Source of the DNA: JAUIAI01 sp963732405
Lineage (GTDB): Bacteria > Pseudomonadota > Gammaproteobacteria > Burkholderiales > Burkholderiaceae_E
Direction of reading: 5' to 3'
Length of the DNA: 64,000 nucleotides
Assembly (NCBI GenBank): GCA_963732405.1
Contig: CAVSZG010000006.1
Coordinates: forward strand, 186,001-250,000
How positions within the stretch are numbered: position 1 is the stretch's first letter; every line of letters starts with the position of its first letter. The notes beneath the pieces are model-generated. The model ran no database searches. It was not told where the DNA came from and saw only the letters and a list, made by a program, of their open reading frames with translations. Made by a program: the position numbers and the translations under genes. Below, in pieces: positions 16,942 through 25,233 of the stretch.

Positions 16942-17799
16942 TCAGTCGAGAAAATCTGGCTGAGTTGCCAGCAGGTGCTCATAGATCGGCTGAAAGTGCA
17001 GCCAGCCGATGTATTCCGAGCCGACATGTTCGCGGCTGTAACGGGCGCGCTCGGGTGAGACCAGCACCGGCTTGTGACCGGTGGCCTCCACCATCAGTTG
17101 TTGCCGGCAGCAACGCTCGAGTGCGATGAACCAGAAGGCGGCTGCCTCGATACTGTGACGGCTCGCCGTGAGCAGGCCATGATTCTGGTGAATGGCCGCC
17201 TTGACACCCTTGAACCAGTCACTCACGGCCAGGCCGGCCCGCTCTTCCACGGCCACCTGTCCGGCCTCGTCGCGGATCACGACATGGTCTTCGAAGAAGG
17301 CGGCCGCGTCCTGCGAGATCGGGTCGAGCGGACGACCGAGTGCGGCAAAGGCAGTGCCATACACGGTATGGGCATGACACATGGCGACGATATCGGCATG
17401 CGCTTCGTGCACCGCGGCATGCAGCACGAACCCGGCACGGTTGATGGCATGACGCCCTTCGACGACCCGCCCCTTGTGATCGGCCAGGATCAGGTTGGAC
17501 ACCTTCACCTGGGCGAAATGCACACACATCGGATTGGTCCAGTACAGTTCCGGATGCTCCGGGTCGCGCACGGTCAGGTGCCCGGCAAAGCCGTAGTCCA
17601 GTCCCTCGAGCGCAAAGGCACGGCAGGCGGCAACCAGGCGTTGCTGGCGATGCAGCCGCTCGGCCGCCGGATCGGTAAAGACCGGCATCTGAGGAAAGAT
17701 CAGACCCGGCTGCGCAGGCTGATAAATCGAGATGCGTCCGTCACCCAGCAGCGGCGACTGGGTCGGTTGGGCATTAGAGCGGTCCAGTACGGCAGCCAT
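16942..17799 (-). CDS. Class II aldolase/adducin family protein
   Basis: 285 residues; ATG 17799 with AAGGA upstream. Class II aldolase fold enzymes cleave or epimerise phosphorylated or carboxylated substrates using zinc. Visible blocks are RAFALEGLDYGFAGHLTVRDP, YWTNPMCVHF, MCHAHTVYGTAFAALG (metal-binding HAH near residue 150) and AAIHQNHGLLTASRHSIEAA (third metal His). It is the last gene of the long minus-strand sulfatase operon, 135 bp after the P450 fusion gene. Decarboxylation of a hydroxybenzoate-type acid or retro-aldol cleavage are both possible; many family members in aromatic operons remain uncharacterised. Confidence 0.85.
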   Translation of the reverse strand: MAAVLDRSNAQPTQSPLLGDGRISIYQPAQPGLIFPQMPVFTDPAAERLHRQQRLVAACRAFALEGLDYGFAGHLTVRDPEHPELYWTNPMCVHFAQVKVSNLILADHKGRVVEGRHAINRAGFVLHAAVHEAHADIVAMCHAHTVYGTAFAALGRPLDPISQDAAAFFEDHVVIRDEAGQVAVEERAGLAVSDWFKGVKAAIHQNHGLLTASRHSIEAAAFWFIALERCCRQQLMVEATGHKPVLVSPERARYSREHVGSEYIGWLHFQPIYEHLLATQPDFLD

Positions 17800-17934
17800 G
17801 AATCGTCCTTGTTGACACCGGGGCACGTGCGGGTCGGCACAGGGTCGAATCTTGAACCAGATCAGTCGGAATGACAAACCTGGACCGACCCTGGGCAGCA
17901 GGGACGGCAGGCGGGCATCGGTGAGCCCTGCCGG

Positions 17935-20112
17935 CTAAAGGTCGAGCACCAGACGGCGTGTTTTGGAGCGGGAACAACAGACGGTGATGTGTTGATTGCC
18001 CGCCTTTTCGCTGTCGGTCTGGACGAAGTCCCGGTGGTCGGGTTTGCCCTCGAGCACGCGGCTCAGGCAGGTGCCGCAGACACCAGACTGGCAGGACATG
18101 GGTACGTTGATGCCGAATTCGGCCAGCCGGTCGGCAATGCGCTGACCAGGTAGTACGTCAAACGATTGGCCACTGCGGACTGCGACCACCGTGAAAGGTT
18201 CGCCGTCCGTATCCACTTCGGCGCCAAAGCGCTCATGGTGCACGGTCTCGCGGGTCCAGCCATGGTCTTGTGCTGCCCGGATGACAAATTCCAGCAGACC
18301 ATTCGGCCCGCAGACATACAGATGGCGAGCTGGCGCCGGCCGCGCCAGCACGTCGTCGATGTTCAGCTTCTGGGCCTCAGGGCCGTCGTCCAGATGCCAG
18401 TGAACCCGCGCACCGAATTGGGCGAGTTCGTCGCGAAAGGCCATTCGCCCGGCGATTCGGCCGGCATAGTGCAATTCGAATCGGGCGCCGGCATGGTCGA
18501 GCGCATAGGCCATGGCCAGAATGGGTGTGATGCCGATGCCACCGGCAATCAGCACACTGTCGCCGCCCGGCTTGAGCGATGCAGCCGCCAGGGGGAAATG
18601 ATTTCTCGGTCGACCGACCTCGATCAATGCCCCCTCATGGAAGGCGGCATGCAGGGTGGCCGATCCGCCGCGGGAGTTGGCATCGCGCAGCACCCCCAGG
18701 CGATATCGGGAACGGTCCGCCGGGTCACCGGTGAGCGAATATTGCCGCAACAAATCGCTGCGCACGCGCACATCAACATGGGCGCCCGCCTCGAACGGTG
18801 GCAGCGCCTGATCATCAACCGATGCCAGATCGAAGCAGACAATGTCCTGCGCCACCATCCGCCGGGCAGCGATGCGCAGCTGCAGGGGTCCGGTTGCGAC
18901 CTCGGGTGCGATCCCGGTCGCGCGAGTCGCCTGCTCGTCGCGCTCGACCCTCACCGGTAGCGAAGCGTAGGCGCGAATCGTGTTGTTCATGGCCACAACC
19001 GGCTCGCCGGCCAGCCGGATGCGTTTGACGCGCCGGCTCAGCGCCTGCAGCAGGCTCACCATCTCGAGCCGGGCCAGGTGCATTCCCATGCACATGTGCA
19101 CACCGGATCCGAAACCCAGATGGTCATGCACGTCACGGGTCACGTCGAAGCGGTCGGGATCGGGAAACCTGCGTTCATCGCGGTTGGCCGATGCATAGAC
19201 GACGATGATCCGCTTGCCCTGGGGAATCGGCACGTCGGCGATCACGCTGTCTTGCGCGACATAACGCGTGAACGCCCGGATCGGCGAAGCCAGTCGCACG
19301 ACTTCCTCGACCGCATTGGGGATCAGCTCGGGCCGTTCGCGTATCCGGTCCCATTGCTCGGGATGGTCCGCGAACAGCCGGATCGCCTGCCCGGTGGCGG
19401 AAATGGTGGTGTCCAGGCTCGGGTTGATGTAGTCACGCATCAACTGCGCGCAGGTTTCGTAGGGAATGCCGCGTTCGGCGCCGGTTTCGAAGATTCGCTG
19501 TGCCCAGCCACCCGGCTTCAATCGTTCAGGCCTGCCATATTCGTCCAGAAACGCCTTCAGATCCCGCAGGTCGGCGAACGCGGCACGCGAGCGATCATTG
19601 TTCTCCGGCCCGAACAGGTTGAAGGTGGCCGAGGCCCAGGTGAGCATCTTGTCCCGTCCGGCATCGGGCAGGCCGACCAGTTCGGCCACGATCGTCACGG
19701 GCAGGAACTGGGCAAAATCGGCGATGGCATCAAATCGACCGCGCGCGACCAGGGTGTCGACCAGGCCTTCGGCGGCCGCCCGCAGGCGCGGCGTGATGGC
19801 TTCGAGTGCGCCGGGTAGCAGCGGGGCCGACGTGACCGCGCGCGTGCGGTCGTGCTGGGGTGGATCGGAGTTCAGGGTGCTGCCCGAGAGCAACTGGTTG
19901 ACCTTGTCATTGAGTGAGACGCCGCGCGAGTTGATGAAGCGCCCGGGCTGACGCAGCACGCTGGCCACCTCTTCATATCGGGTTACCGCGTAGGCGTCGT
20001 GTCGGGCCATGTAGACAACCGGCCCCATCGCTCGCAGCCGCGCATACACCGGGTAGGGATCGCGGATCACCTCATCGGCATAAAAGTCGTGCTCATCAAC
20101 AGGGACTGGCAT
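17935..20112 (-). CDS. Self-sufficient cytochrome P450-reductase-ferredoxin fusion
   Basis: 725 residues with three modules in the order of class VII (P450RhF/CYP116B-type) enzymes. Residues 1-400 are a P450 with Asp234-Thr235 in the I-helix (SLDTTISATG), Glu270/Arg273 of ExxR, and haem Cys341 in GFGSGVHMCMG. Residues about 415-620 are a phthalate-dioxygenase-reductase-like domain, with RQYSLTG (flavin) and AGGIGITPILAM (NADH). Residues about 635-725 are a plant-type ferredoxin with Cys674, 679, 682 and 712 or 713. The P450 part reads to me more like CYP199 para-substituted-benzoate oxidases than CYP116. It follows dctM by 15 bp, so it probably acts on the imported ligand. Confidence 0.9.
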   Translation of the reverse strand: MPVPVDEHDFYADEVIRDPYPVYARLRAMGPVVYMARHDAYAVTRYEEVASVLRQPGRFINSRGVSLNDKVNQLLSGSTLNSDPPQHDRTRAVTSAPLLPGALEAITPRLRAAAEGLVDTLVARGRFDAIADFAQFLPVTIVAELVGLPDAGRDKMLTWASATFNLFGPENNDRSRAAFADLRDLKAFLDEYGRPERLKPGGWAQRIFETGAERGIPYETCAQLMRDYINPSLDTTISATGQAIRLFADHPEQWDRIRERPELIPNAVEEVVRLASPIRAFTRYVAQDSVIADVPIPQGKRIIVVYASANRDERRFPDPDRFDVTRDVHDHLGFGSGVHMCMGMHLARLEMVSLLQALSRRVKRIRLAGEPVVAMNNTIRAYASLPVRVERDEQATRATGIAPEVATGPLQLRIAARRMVAQDIVCFDLASVDDQALPPFEAGAHVDVRVRSDLLRQYSLTGDPADRSRYRLGVLRDANSRGGSATLHAAFHEGALIEVGRPRNHFPLAAASLKPGGDSVLIAGGIGITPILAMAYALDHAGARFELHYAGRIAGRMAFRDELAQFGARVHWHLDDGPEAQKLNIDDVLARPAPARHLYVCGPNGLLEFVIRAAQDHGWTRETVHHERFGAEVDTDGEPFTVVAVRSGQSFDVLPGQRIADRLAEFGINVPMSCQSGVCGTCLSRVLEGKPDHRDFVQTDSEKAGNQHITVCCSRSKTRRLVLDL

Positions 20113-20127
20113 GATCAGGCGCTCCGG

Positions 20128-21417
20128 TCAGAACCAGCGCAAGGGCGCCAGCACGAGCTGTGGCCAGGCGATGATGATCGCGACGGCGATCAGGTTCGCC
20201 ACGACAAAGGGCATCGTGCCGCGGAATATGGTCGACAGTTTCACATCGGGCAGCAGGGTCTTGACGACAAACACGTTCATGCCCACTGGCGGCGACAACA
20301 TGCCGATCTCGATCATCATGACCACGAAGATGCCGAACCAGATCGGGTTGATGCCCATCTCGATGGCCACGGCGGTGAACACGGGCGCGGTCAGCAGCAA
20401 CAGGCCCATGGCCTCCATCAGGGCGCCCAGCACCAGATAAATCGCTACCATGGCGATCAAGACTCCGGTGGTCGACAAGCCGCTGCCCCGGATCCACTCG
20501 GTGAGCTCGAAAGTCATACCCGACAGGGTGATGAAGTTGGCAAAGGCCAGCGCGCCGAACACGATGGCAAAGATCATCGCTGTCGTGCGGCCGGTCTCGA
20601 CCAGGCAATCCAGCAGGACCGAAAAGCTCATGCGCCTCCTGGCCAACGCGATCAGCAGCGCGCCGACCGCCCCCATGCCGGCGCACTCGGTGGCGGTGAA
20701 CACCCCGCCGTAGAGCCCGCCCATCACGAAGACAAACAGCAACACCATCGACCACACGCCTTTGAGTGCCACCAAGCGTTGCCGGATCGGCAGGCGCTCG
20801 CCGCGTGGACCGAGTGCCGGGTTGAGCAGGACCGTCAGCCAGACGGTACCGATGAACAGCAGCAGCAGCAGGATGCCGGGAATGACCGTGGCAATGAAGA
20901 GCTTGCGAATATCGGTTTCGGTCAGCAGGCCGAAGATCACCAGTGGTACCGATGGCGGGATCAACACGCCCAGCACACCGCCTGAGGCCACGACACCGGT
21001 GGACAGGCGGTCGTCGTAGCCCAGACGCCGCATGGACGGCATGGCGACCTTGGTCATGGTGGCTGCTGTCGCGATCGAACTGCCCGATATCGCCGCAAAC
21101 AGCCCGCAGGCCGCAACAGTCGCATGCGCCAGACCGCCCTTGAGGTGACCGAGCCAGGCATTGGCGGCGTCGTACAGTTCATCGCTGATGTCCGCCTTGT
21201 GCACGAACAGACCCATCAGGATGAACATCGGCAGCACCGTCATGCCGTAGTTCGTCGACGCATCGGTCACGATCTGGCCGAGCATGGACAGTGCGGGATC
21301 CAGTCCGCGCCGAAGGGCGAATCCGCCAACACCAATGAGCAGCATGGCAAATGCCAGCGGTACCCCGCCGAAGGCGAGCAGGAACACCGCTGCGAAGGCA
21401 ATCAGCGCATGAGTCAC
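20128..21417 (-). CDS. dctM: TRAP transporter large permease (DctM), set 3
   Basis: 429-residue large permease with a GTG start overlapping the dctQ stop (GTGA). Conserved blocks are MTVLPMFILMGLFVHKADIS, CGLFAAISGSSIATAATM, ASGGVLGVLIPPSVPLVIFG, FTATECAGMGAVG and MLSPPVGMNVFVVK. It belongs to the operon sulfatase-cupin-dctP-dctQ-dctM-P450 fusion-aldolase. Sequence differs clearly from sets 1, 2 and 4, so this is not a recent local duplication. Confidence 0.95.
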   Translation of the reverse strand: MTHALIAFAAVFLLAFGGVPLAFAMLLIGVGGFALRRGLDPALSMLGQIVTDASTNYGMTVLPMFILMGLFVHKADISDELYDAANAWLGHLKGGLAHATVAACGLFAAISGSSIATAATMTKVAMPSMRRLGYDDRLSTGVVASGGVLGVLIPPSVPLVIFGLLTETDIRKLFIATVIPGILLLLLFIGTVWLTVLLNPALGPRGERLPIRQRLVALKGVWSMVLLFVFVMGGLYGGVFTATECAGMGAVGALLIALARRRMSFSVLLDCLVETGRTTAMIFAIVFGALAFANFITLSGMTFELTEWIRGSGLSTTGVLIAMVAIYLVLGALMEAMGLLLLTAPVFTAVAIEMGINPIWFGIFVVMMIEIGMLSPPVGMNVFVVKTLLPDVKLSTIFRGTMPFVVANLIAVAIIIAWPQLVLAPLRWF

Positions 21418-21902
21418 GAGTCAGCCTCGATGCCGCGCAGGCTCGCCCAGGTGAGCCACAGCATGGCCAGGGTGGCGACGGCGCCGAAGGCAGCCATGGC
21501 GAAATAGAGCGGCGCATGAGGCCAGCCCAATACCACCGAGGCAGAGCCCGCGTGCAGGTCTTCAACGGCCTGCACCCAGAGTCGCCAGGTCAGCAGGCCG
21601 AGCGCGAACAGGCTCAGGGCGTCGCAGATCACGTTCCTCGCGCGGCGCATGAGGCCCTTCACCACGTTGTCGAGCAGGCCCACGCTGACGTGGCCACGGG
21701 CGCGTGTGACCAGCGGCAGGGCGGTGAAGATCACCATCGCCATCGCATATTCGATGATCTCGACGCTGCCACGGATCGGTGCCGAGAACAGGTAGCGCGC
21801 AAACACGTCGGCAAAGGTCAGGCAGACGATCAATGCCAGCGACAACGCGCAGAGCAGTCCCAGCACCTGGTCGAGGGCACTGCGCGGATGATCCGGACTC
21901 AC
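21414..21902 (-). CDS. dctQ: TRAP transporter small permease (DctQ), set 3
   Basis: 162 residues; the GTG start overlaps the dctP stop by four bases and the gene end overlaps dctM by four, so P, Q and M are tightly coupled. Four hydrophobic segments are present. FARYLFSAPIRGSVEIIEYA and TRARGHVSVGLLDNVV are typical DctQ passages. The function is to form the membrane complex with DctM for sodium-driven import of the ligand delivered by DctP. Confidence 0.92.
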   Translation of the reverse strand: MSPDHPRSALDQVLGLLCALSLALIVCLTFADVFARYLFSAPIRGSVEIIEYAMAMVIFTALPLVTRARGHVSVGLLDNVVKGLMRRARNVICDALSLFALGLLTWRLWVQAVEDLHAGSASVVLGWPHAPLYFAMAAFGAVATLAMLWLTWASLRGIEADS

Positions 21903-22915
21903 CTGGCAGCCTGTTCGGCCTGTTGGCGGTAGAAGGCGAGAGCCGCGGCGCCGTCCACGCCGGCCGAAGCGGCGTTCTTGAGCCAGGCCTGCACCAGCGG
22001 TTCGGCCAGCTTATTGACCTCGGCCGCGAATGCCGGGCTCGCGGGCCTGATGGAGACGCCCTGGGCGGTGGCGTCGGCGCGCACCTTGTTGTCGACGGCA
22101 TCCATGGCGCTGAAGCGCTCGGCCAGGGATTCACCCGATAGCTTCGTGATGGCGTCGCGATCGGCCGGCGACAGCGATGCCCATTTTTTCTTGTTCATAA
22201 ACAGGGCAAACGACGGCGCGGTCAGGCCGCCGGGCAGGTCGGTGATGTGTTTGGCGTACTGCAGCGTCTTGAACGCAAAGGCGTCAGCCGGGGCATAGCC
22301 GGCGAAGGCATCAACCGTGCCACCGGAGATGATCTCGAAGCTTCGCACTGCCGGCGCCGCGACGACGCCACCCCCTGCCGCTTCCAGCACATTGGCCGGC
22401 ACACCCGGCAGGCCGTAGATCTTGGTGCCCTTGATGTCGGCCACGCTGTTGACTGGCGTTTTGATCCCGAACAGGGTGCCCGGGTAGAACACGAACAGAC
22501 CGAGCAGGTGTACCCCGTTGTATTCGTCGGCGGCCTTGAAGTATTTCTCGTAGGTGCGCCACAAGGCGATCGAGCTGCCTTTGGAATTGGAATTGACGCC
22601 GGGCAGGTGGGCAACCGGACTGAGCTTGACCTTGTTCTCCATCAGACCATGGAACATGTATCCCATGTCGAATACACCTTTTTGCACGCCGTCGAGTTGT
22701 TGCTGCGGCGCGGCCAGACTGGCCTGCGGTACCTCGAACTTGACGCGACCCTCGGTCGCCTTCTCCAGATCGGCCACCCATCCCTTGAGCACGCGGGTGT
22801 TGATGGGATGGGTTGGCGGGATGAAGCTGTTGAACAGCACGGTGGTCTGCGCATGGGCCGTCAATGGCAGGGCGGCGGCGAAAATCATGGCAGCGATGAC
22901 ATGGCGATCGAACAT
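21899..22915 (-). CDS. dctP: TRAP transporter substrate-binding protein (DctP), set 3
   Basis: 338 residues from the ATG at 22915, with a signal peptide ending TAHAQTTV. An upstream in-frame extension runs through the cupin gene and is an artefact. The mature start LFNSFIPPTHPINTRV and FEIISGGTVDAF mark the DctP fold. At the position of the usual ligand-binding Arg (K-I/V-R in sets 2 and 4) this protein has GTKIYGLPG, with Tyr instead of Arg. That suggests the carboxylate is held differently or the ligand has another acidic group. It sits in the sulfatase/P450 operon. Confidence 0.92.
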   Translation of the reverse strand: MFDRHVIAAMIFAAALPLTAHAQTTVLFNSFIPPTHPINTRVLKGWVADLEKATEGRVKFEVPQASLAAPQQQLDGVQKGVFDMGYMFHGLMENKVKLSPVAHLPGVNSNSKGSSIALWRTYEKYFKAADEYNGVHLLGLFVFYPGTLFGIKTPVNSVADIKGTKIYGLPGVPANVLEAAGGGVVAAPAVRSFEIISGGTVDAFAGYAPADAFAFKTLQYAKHITDLPGGLTAPSFALFMNKKKWASLSPADRDAITKLSGESLAERFSAMDAVDNKVRADATAQGVSIRPASPAFAAEVNKLAEPLVQAWLKNAASAGVDGAAALAFYRQQAEQAAR

Positions 22916-22958
22916 GGAATGTGTCTCCAGAAGGTGATTGGTCTCGAACGGAACCGGG

Positions 22959-23414
22959 TCAACGGGCCGCCGAGACCGGCGGTTCGAAAGTGACCCCGTA
23001 TTCAGGTGCGATGGCGACGGCCTGGCGCGGATTGCCGATGTTGTGCAGCCGGCGGTAGAGCTCGACCAGTTGCCCGGCGGGCGTTGCCCAGAACAAGGCG
23101 CAGACGGGCTTGCCGCTGTTGTTGTAGAACGCATGCGGCTTGCCGCGTGGCAGCATCGCCGGCACGCCAGGCCTGGCCGTGTGGCGCTGGCCATCGATGA
23201 GCAGATCGATGGCCCCGTCCAGTGGCAACAGGAACTCGTCCTGGGCGGCATGCGTATGCGGTGGCACGAAGGTGTCTTCCGGGAAGATCGCGTACCAGAC
23301 GAACTGTTCGTCGGTGATTTGCTTGGGGATGTAGGCCTGGCCCAGCACGTTCCAGACCACGCCGTCCAGACCGATGGGTGTGCGCGAGACGTCGGGGATT
23401 TCAATGGGCTTCAT
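22959..23414 (-). CDS. Cupin-domain protein
   Basis: 151-residue small cupin. PPHTHAAQDEFLLPLDGAID is the first conserved motif (G(X)5HXH(X)3-4E form, with His-x-His and Glu), and PRGKPHAFYNNS supplies the second-motif His, so a metal site is likely. The ATG overlaps the sulfatase stop (ATGA). The final strands are followed by a short tail. Small cupins in catabolic operons act as dioxygenases, isomerases or sensors; nothing visible decides which. Its place between sulfatase and transporter suggests a step in the same pathway. Confidence 0.8.
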   Translation of the reverse strand: MKPIEIPDVSRTPIGLDGVVWNVLGQAYIPKQITDEQFVWYAIFPEDTFVPPHTHAAQDEFLLPLDGAIDLLIDGQRHTARPGVPAMLPRGKPHAFYNNSGKPVCALFWATPAGQLVELYRRLHNIGNPRQAVAIAPEYGVTFEPPVSAAR

Positions 23415-25117
23415 GGGTTACCTGCGGCGGTGAGCTTGTCCAGGGTGTCCTTGACCAGCGGGTTGCTGGAGGCATAACGTGGTGCCGCGCGCCCGCGCTG
23501 CTCGGCCAGATCCGCCTCATCGGCGAACCCGATCAGCACGCCGGCCTCGGGCAACATGTTCTGCACGTCGCTGTTCTCGATGCGGTCATCGGGAATGGTC
23601 ACCCGCTGGCGCGGCTGACGGGCCCACCGGAACAGGGCTTCGTGCAGTCGGGCACGCGCTATCTCATGTTCGGGAGCAGCACTGGCGCCCAGATCGCACA
23701 ACTCCCCGGGATCGGCGTGCAGGTCGAACAGCATCGATCGGTAGCCTTCGGTGAGCACATATTTCCACCGGCCGTCGTAGGCCATGCGCATCCAGGCTTG
23801 TCGGGAGGGCGTACCGAGCTCGATGCGTGCGCTTTGGAAGGAATAGTCGCATTCGCACACCGTTATCTCTCGCCAGTCGGTAGGCGTCTCGCCGAACAGG
23901 AAGGGGCGCAGCGAACGACCGTCCATCACATGCGGCACAGGCGCGCCCTCGTGAACATCGAGGAAGGTTGGTGCCAGGTCGATTGCCTCGACCAGCGCGC
24001 TGCATCGGCTTCCCCGGCTGACATCGGCACGCTCGTCCGGATCATAGATGATCAGGGGGGTGCGCACGACGGGCTCGTGAAACATTTCCTTGTCGCCCAG
24101 CCAGTGGTCACCCAGGAAATCGCCATGATCGGCGCAGAACACGATCATCGTGTTGTCCATGAGTCCGCGCTCGGTCATGAAGGCGAACAGTCGACCGAGT
24201 TGATCGTCGATCTGTTTGATCAAACCCATGTAGCCGACCATGACCGCGTCGCGGATGTCATCACGCGCGAAGGTCCTGGACACGCGATGATGCGTCATCG
24301 CGGCAAAAACCGGATGCGGATCACGCAGTTCGTCAGCCGAGCGCACCACTGGCAGGGCGTCCTGCGGTGTGTACATGCTGGCGTAGGGCTCGGGCACCAC
24401 ATAGGGCCAGTGCGGCTTGATGTAGCTCAGGTGCAGCAGCCAGGGCTGATCGCCCTGGTCCTGGGCTTCGCGCATGAAGTCCATCGCGCGCATCGTGGTG
24501 TAGGGCGTTTCGGAAAACGCTTCAGGGATGCGCGCCGGCAGGTTGCTGTATTTGAGATACCAGCCCGATCGATGATGACCGTCTTTGTCCACCACGGTAT
24601 TGGCCCAGGCTTCCCAGGGATTGTCGCCGCCAAAGCCGTTATCGCGCAGGTACTGGTTGTAATGCGGGTCCGGATCGTGGCCCGAATAGGGATGCAGGCC
24701 ATCGTCACGCTCGAACGCCTCGAATCCGCATTCGGCCACGCGCAAGCCGATCGGCGAGGCCGGATCCATGCCCAGGCGGGCCATGCCGGCATAGTCGGCC
24801 CGCATGTGCGTCTTGCCGCACAGAACCGAGCGCACGCCCAATGGACGCAAATGGTCGCCGATGGTCATCTCGCCCGCCTTGAGTGGCACGAAGTTCCAGC
24901 TCACCCCATGGGACTGCATGTAGCGACCGGTGTAATAACTCATGCGCGAAGGACCGCACACGGGCGACTGCACATAGGCCTGGTCGAACAGCACACCGCG
25001 CGCCGCCAGCGCGTCGATGTGGGGCGTGTGCAGCCGGGGGTGTCCGTAGCAGGACAGATGATCCGCTCGCAACTGATCGCACATGATGAACAGAATGTTT
25101 TTGGTGCGGCGCGTCAC
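23411..25117 (-). CDS. Sulfatase, type I formylglycine-dependent
   Basis: 568 residues from the GTG at 25117, chosen for its AAGGGAGA ribosome site and because NILFIMCDQLRADH then sits at the N-terminus as in cytoplasmic sulfatases. Cys54-Gly-Pro-Ser-Arg is the CxPSR motif whose Cys is converted to formylglycine. Asp14 and a later CADHGDFLGDH block provide the calcium site, and CGKTHM the lysine/histidine pair. The protein lacks a signal peptide, so it would desulfate an imported ester. Choline sulfatase-like and phosphonate monoester hydrolases are related alternatives. It is first in the operon with cupin, TRAP set 3, P450 fusion and aldolase. Maturation needs an FGE or anSME not seen in this window. 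Confidence 0.9.
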   Translation of the reverse strand: MTRRTKNILFIMCDQLRADHLSCYGHPRLHTPHIDALAARGVLFDQAYVQSPVCGPSRMSYYTGRYMQSHGVSWNFVPLKAGEMTIGDHLRPLGVRSVLCGKTHMRADYAGMARLGMDPASPIGLRVAECGFEAFERDDGLHPYSGHDPDPHYNQYLRDNGFGGDNPWEAWANTVVDKDGHHRSGWYLKYSNLPARIPEAFSETPYTTMRAMDFMREAQDQGDQPWLLHLSYIKPHWPYVVPEPYASMYTPQDALPVVRSADELRDPHPVFAAMTHHRVSRTFARDDIRDAVMVGYMGLIKQIDDQLGRLFAFMTERGLMDNTMIVFCADHGDFLGDHWLGDKEMFHEPVVRTPLIIYDPDERADVSRGSRCSALVEAIDLAPTFLDVHEGAPVPHVMDGRSLRPFLFGETPTDWREITVCECDYSFQSARIELGTPSRQAWMRMAYDGRWKYVLTEGYRSMLFDLHADPGELCDLGASAAPEHEIARARLHEALFRWARQPRQRVTIPDDRIENSDVQNMLPEAGVLIGFADEADLAEQRGRAAPRYASSNPLVKDTLDKLTAAGNP

Positions 25118-25194
25118 GGCAGTCTCCCTTGACAGTGGCGAGTCGTGCATCGTAGGAACAAAGACGCCGGCTGTCGCGTGATACTTTTGGATGT

Positions 25195-25213
25195 CGATTA
25201 CCATTGGTTATCG
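25195..25213. promoter_or_regulatory. Palindrome in sulfatase/LysR promoter region
   Basis: CGATTACC-ATT-GGTTATCG, an inverted repeat with one mismatch. It lies between the divergent sulfatase and LysR genes, 21 bp before the chosen LysR ATG. It is AT-richer than its surroundings and matches the general ATAC/GTAT shape of LysR operators. Its position supports starting the regulator at 25234 rather than at the TTG (25204) inside the palindrome. Confidence 0.45.
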
Positions 25214-25233
25214 CTGGCACCCGGGAACGTCTG

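Noticed and set aside
19999..20985. 328-codon plus-strand frame
   Set aside because: Antisense to dctM set 3 and the P450 fusion; composition (Gln/His/Asp) is that of a shadow frame.
23378..25132. 584-codon plus-strand frame
   Set aside because: Mirror of the sulfatase, which has the full CxPSR and metal-site motifs on the opposite strand.
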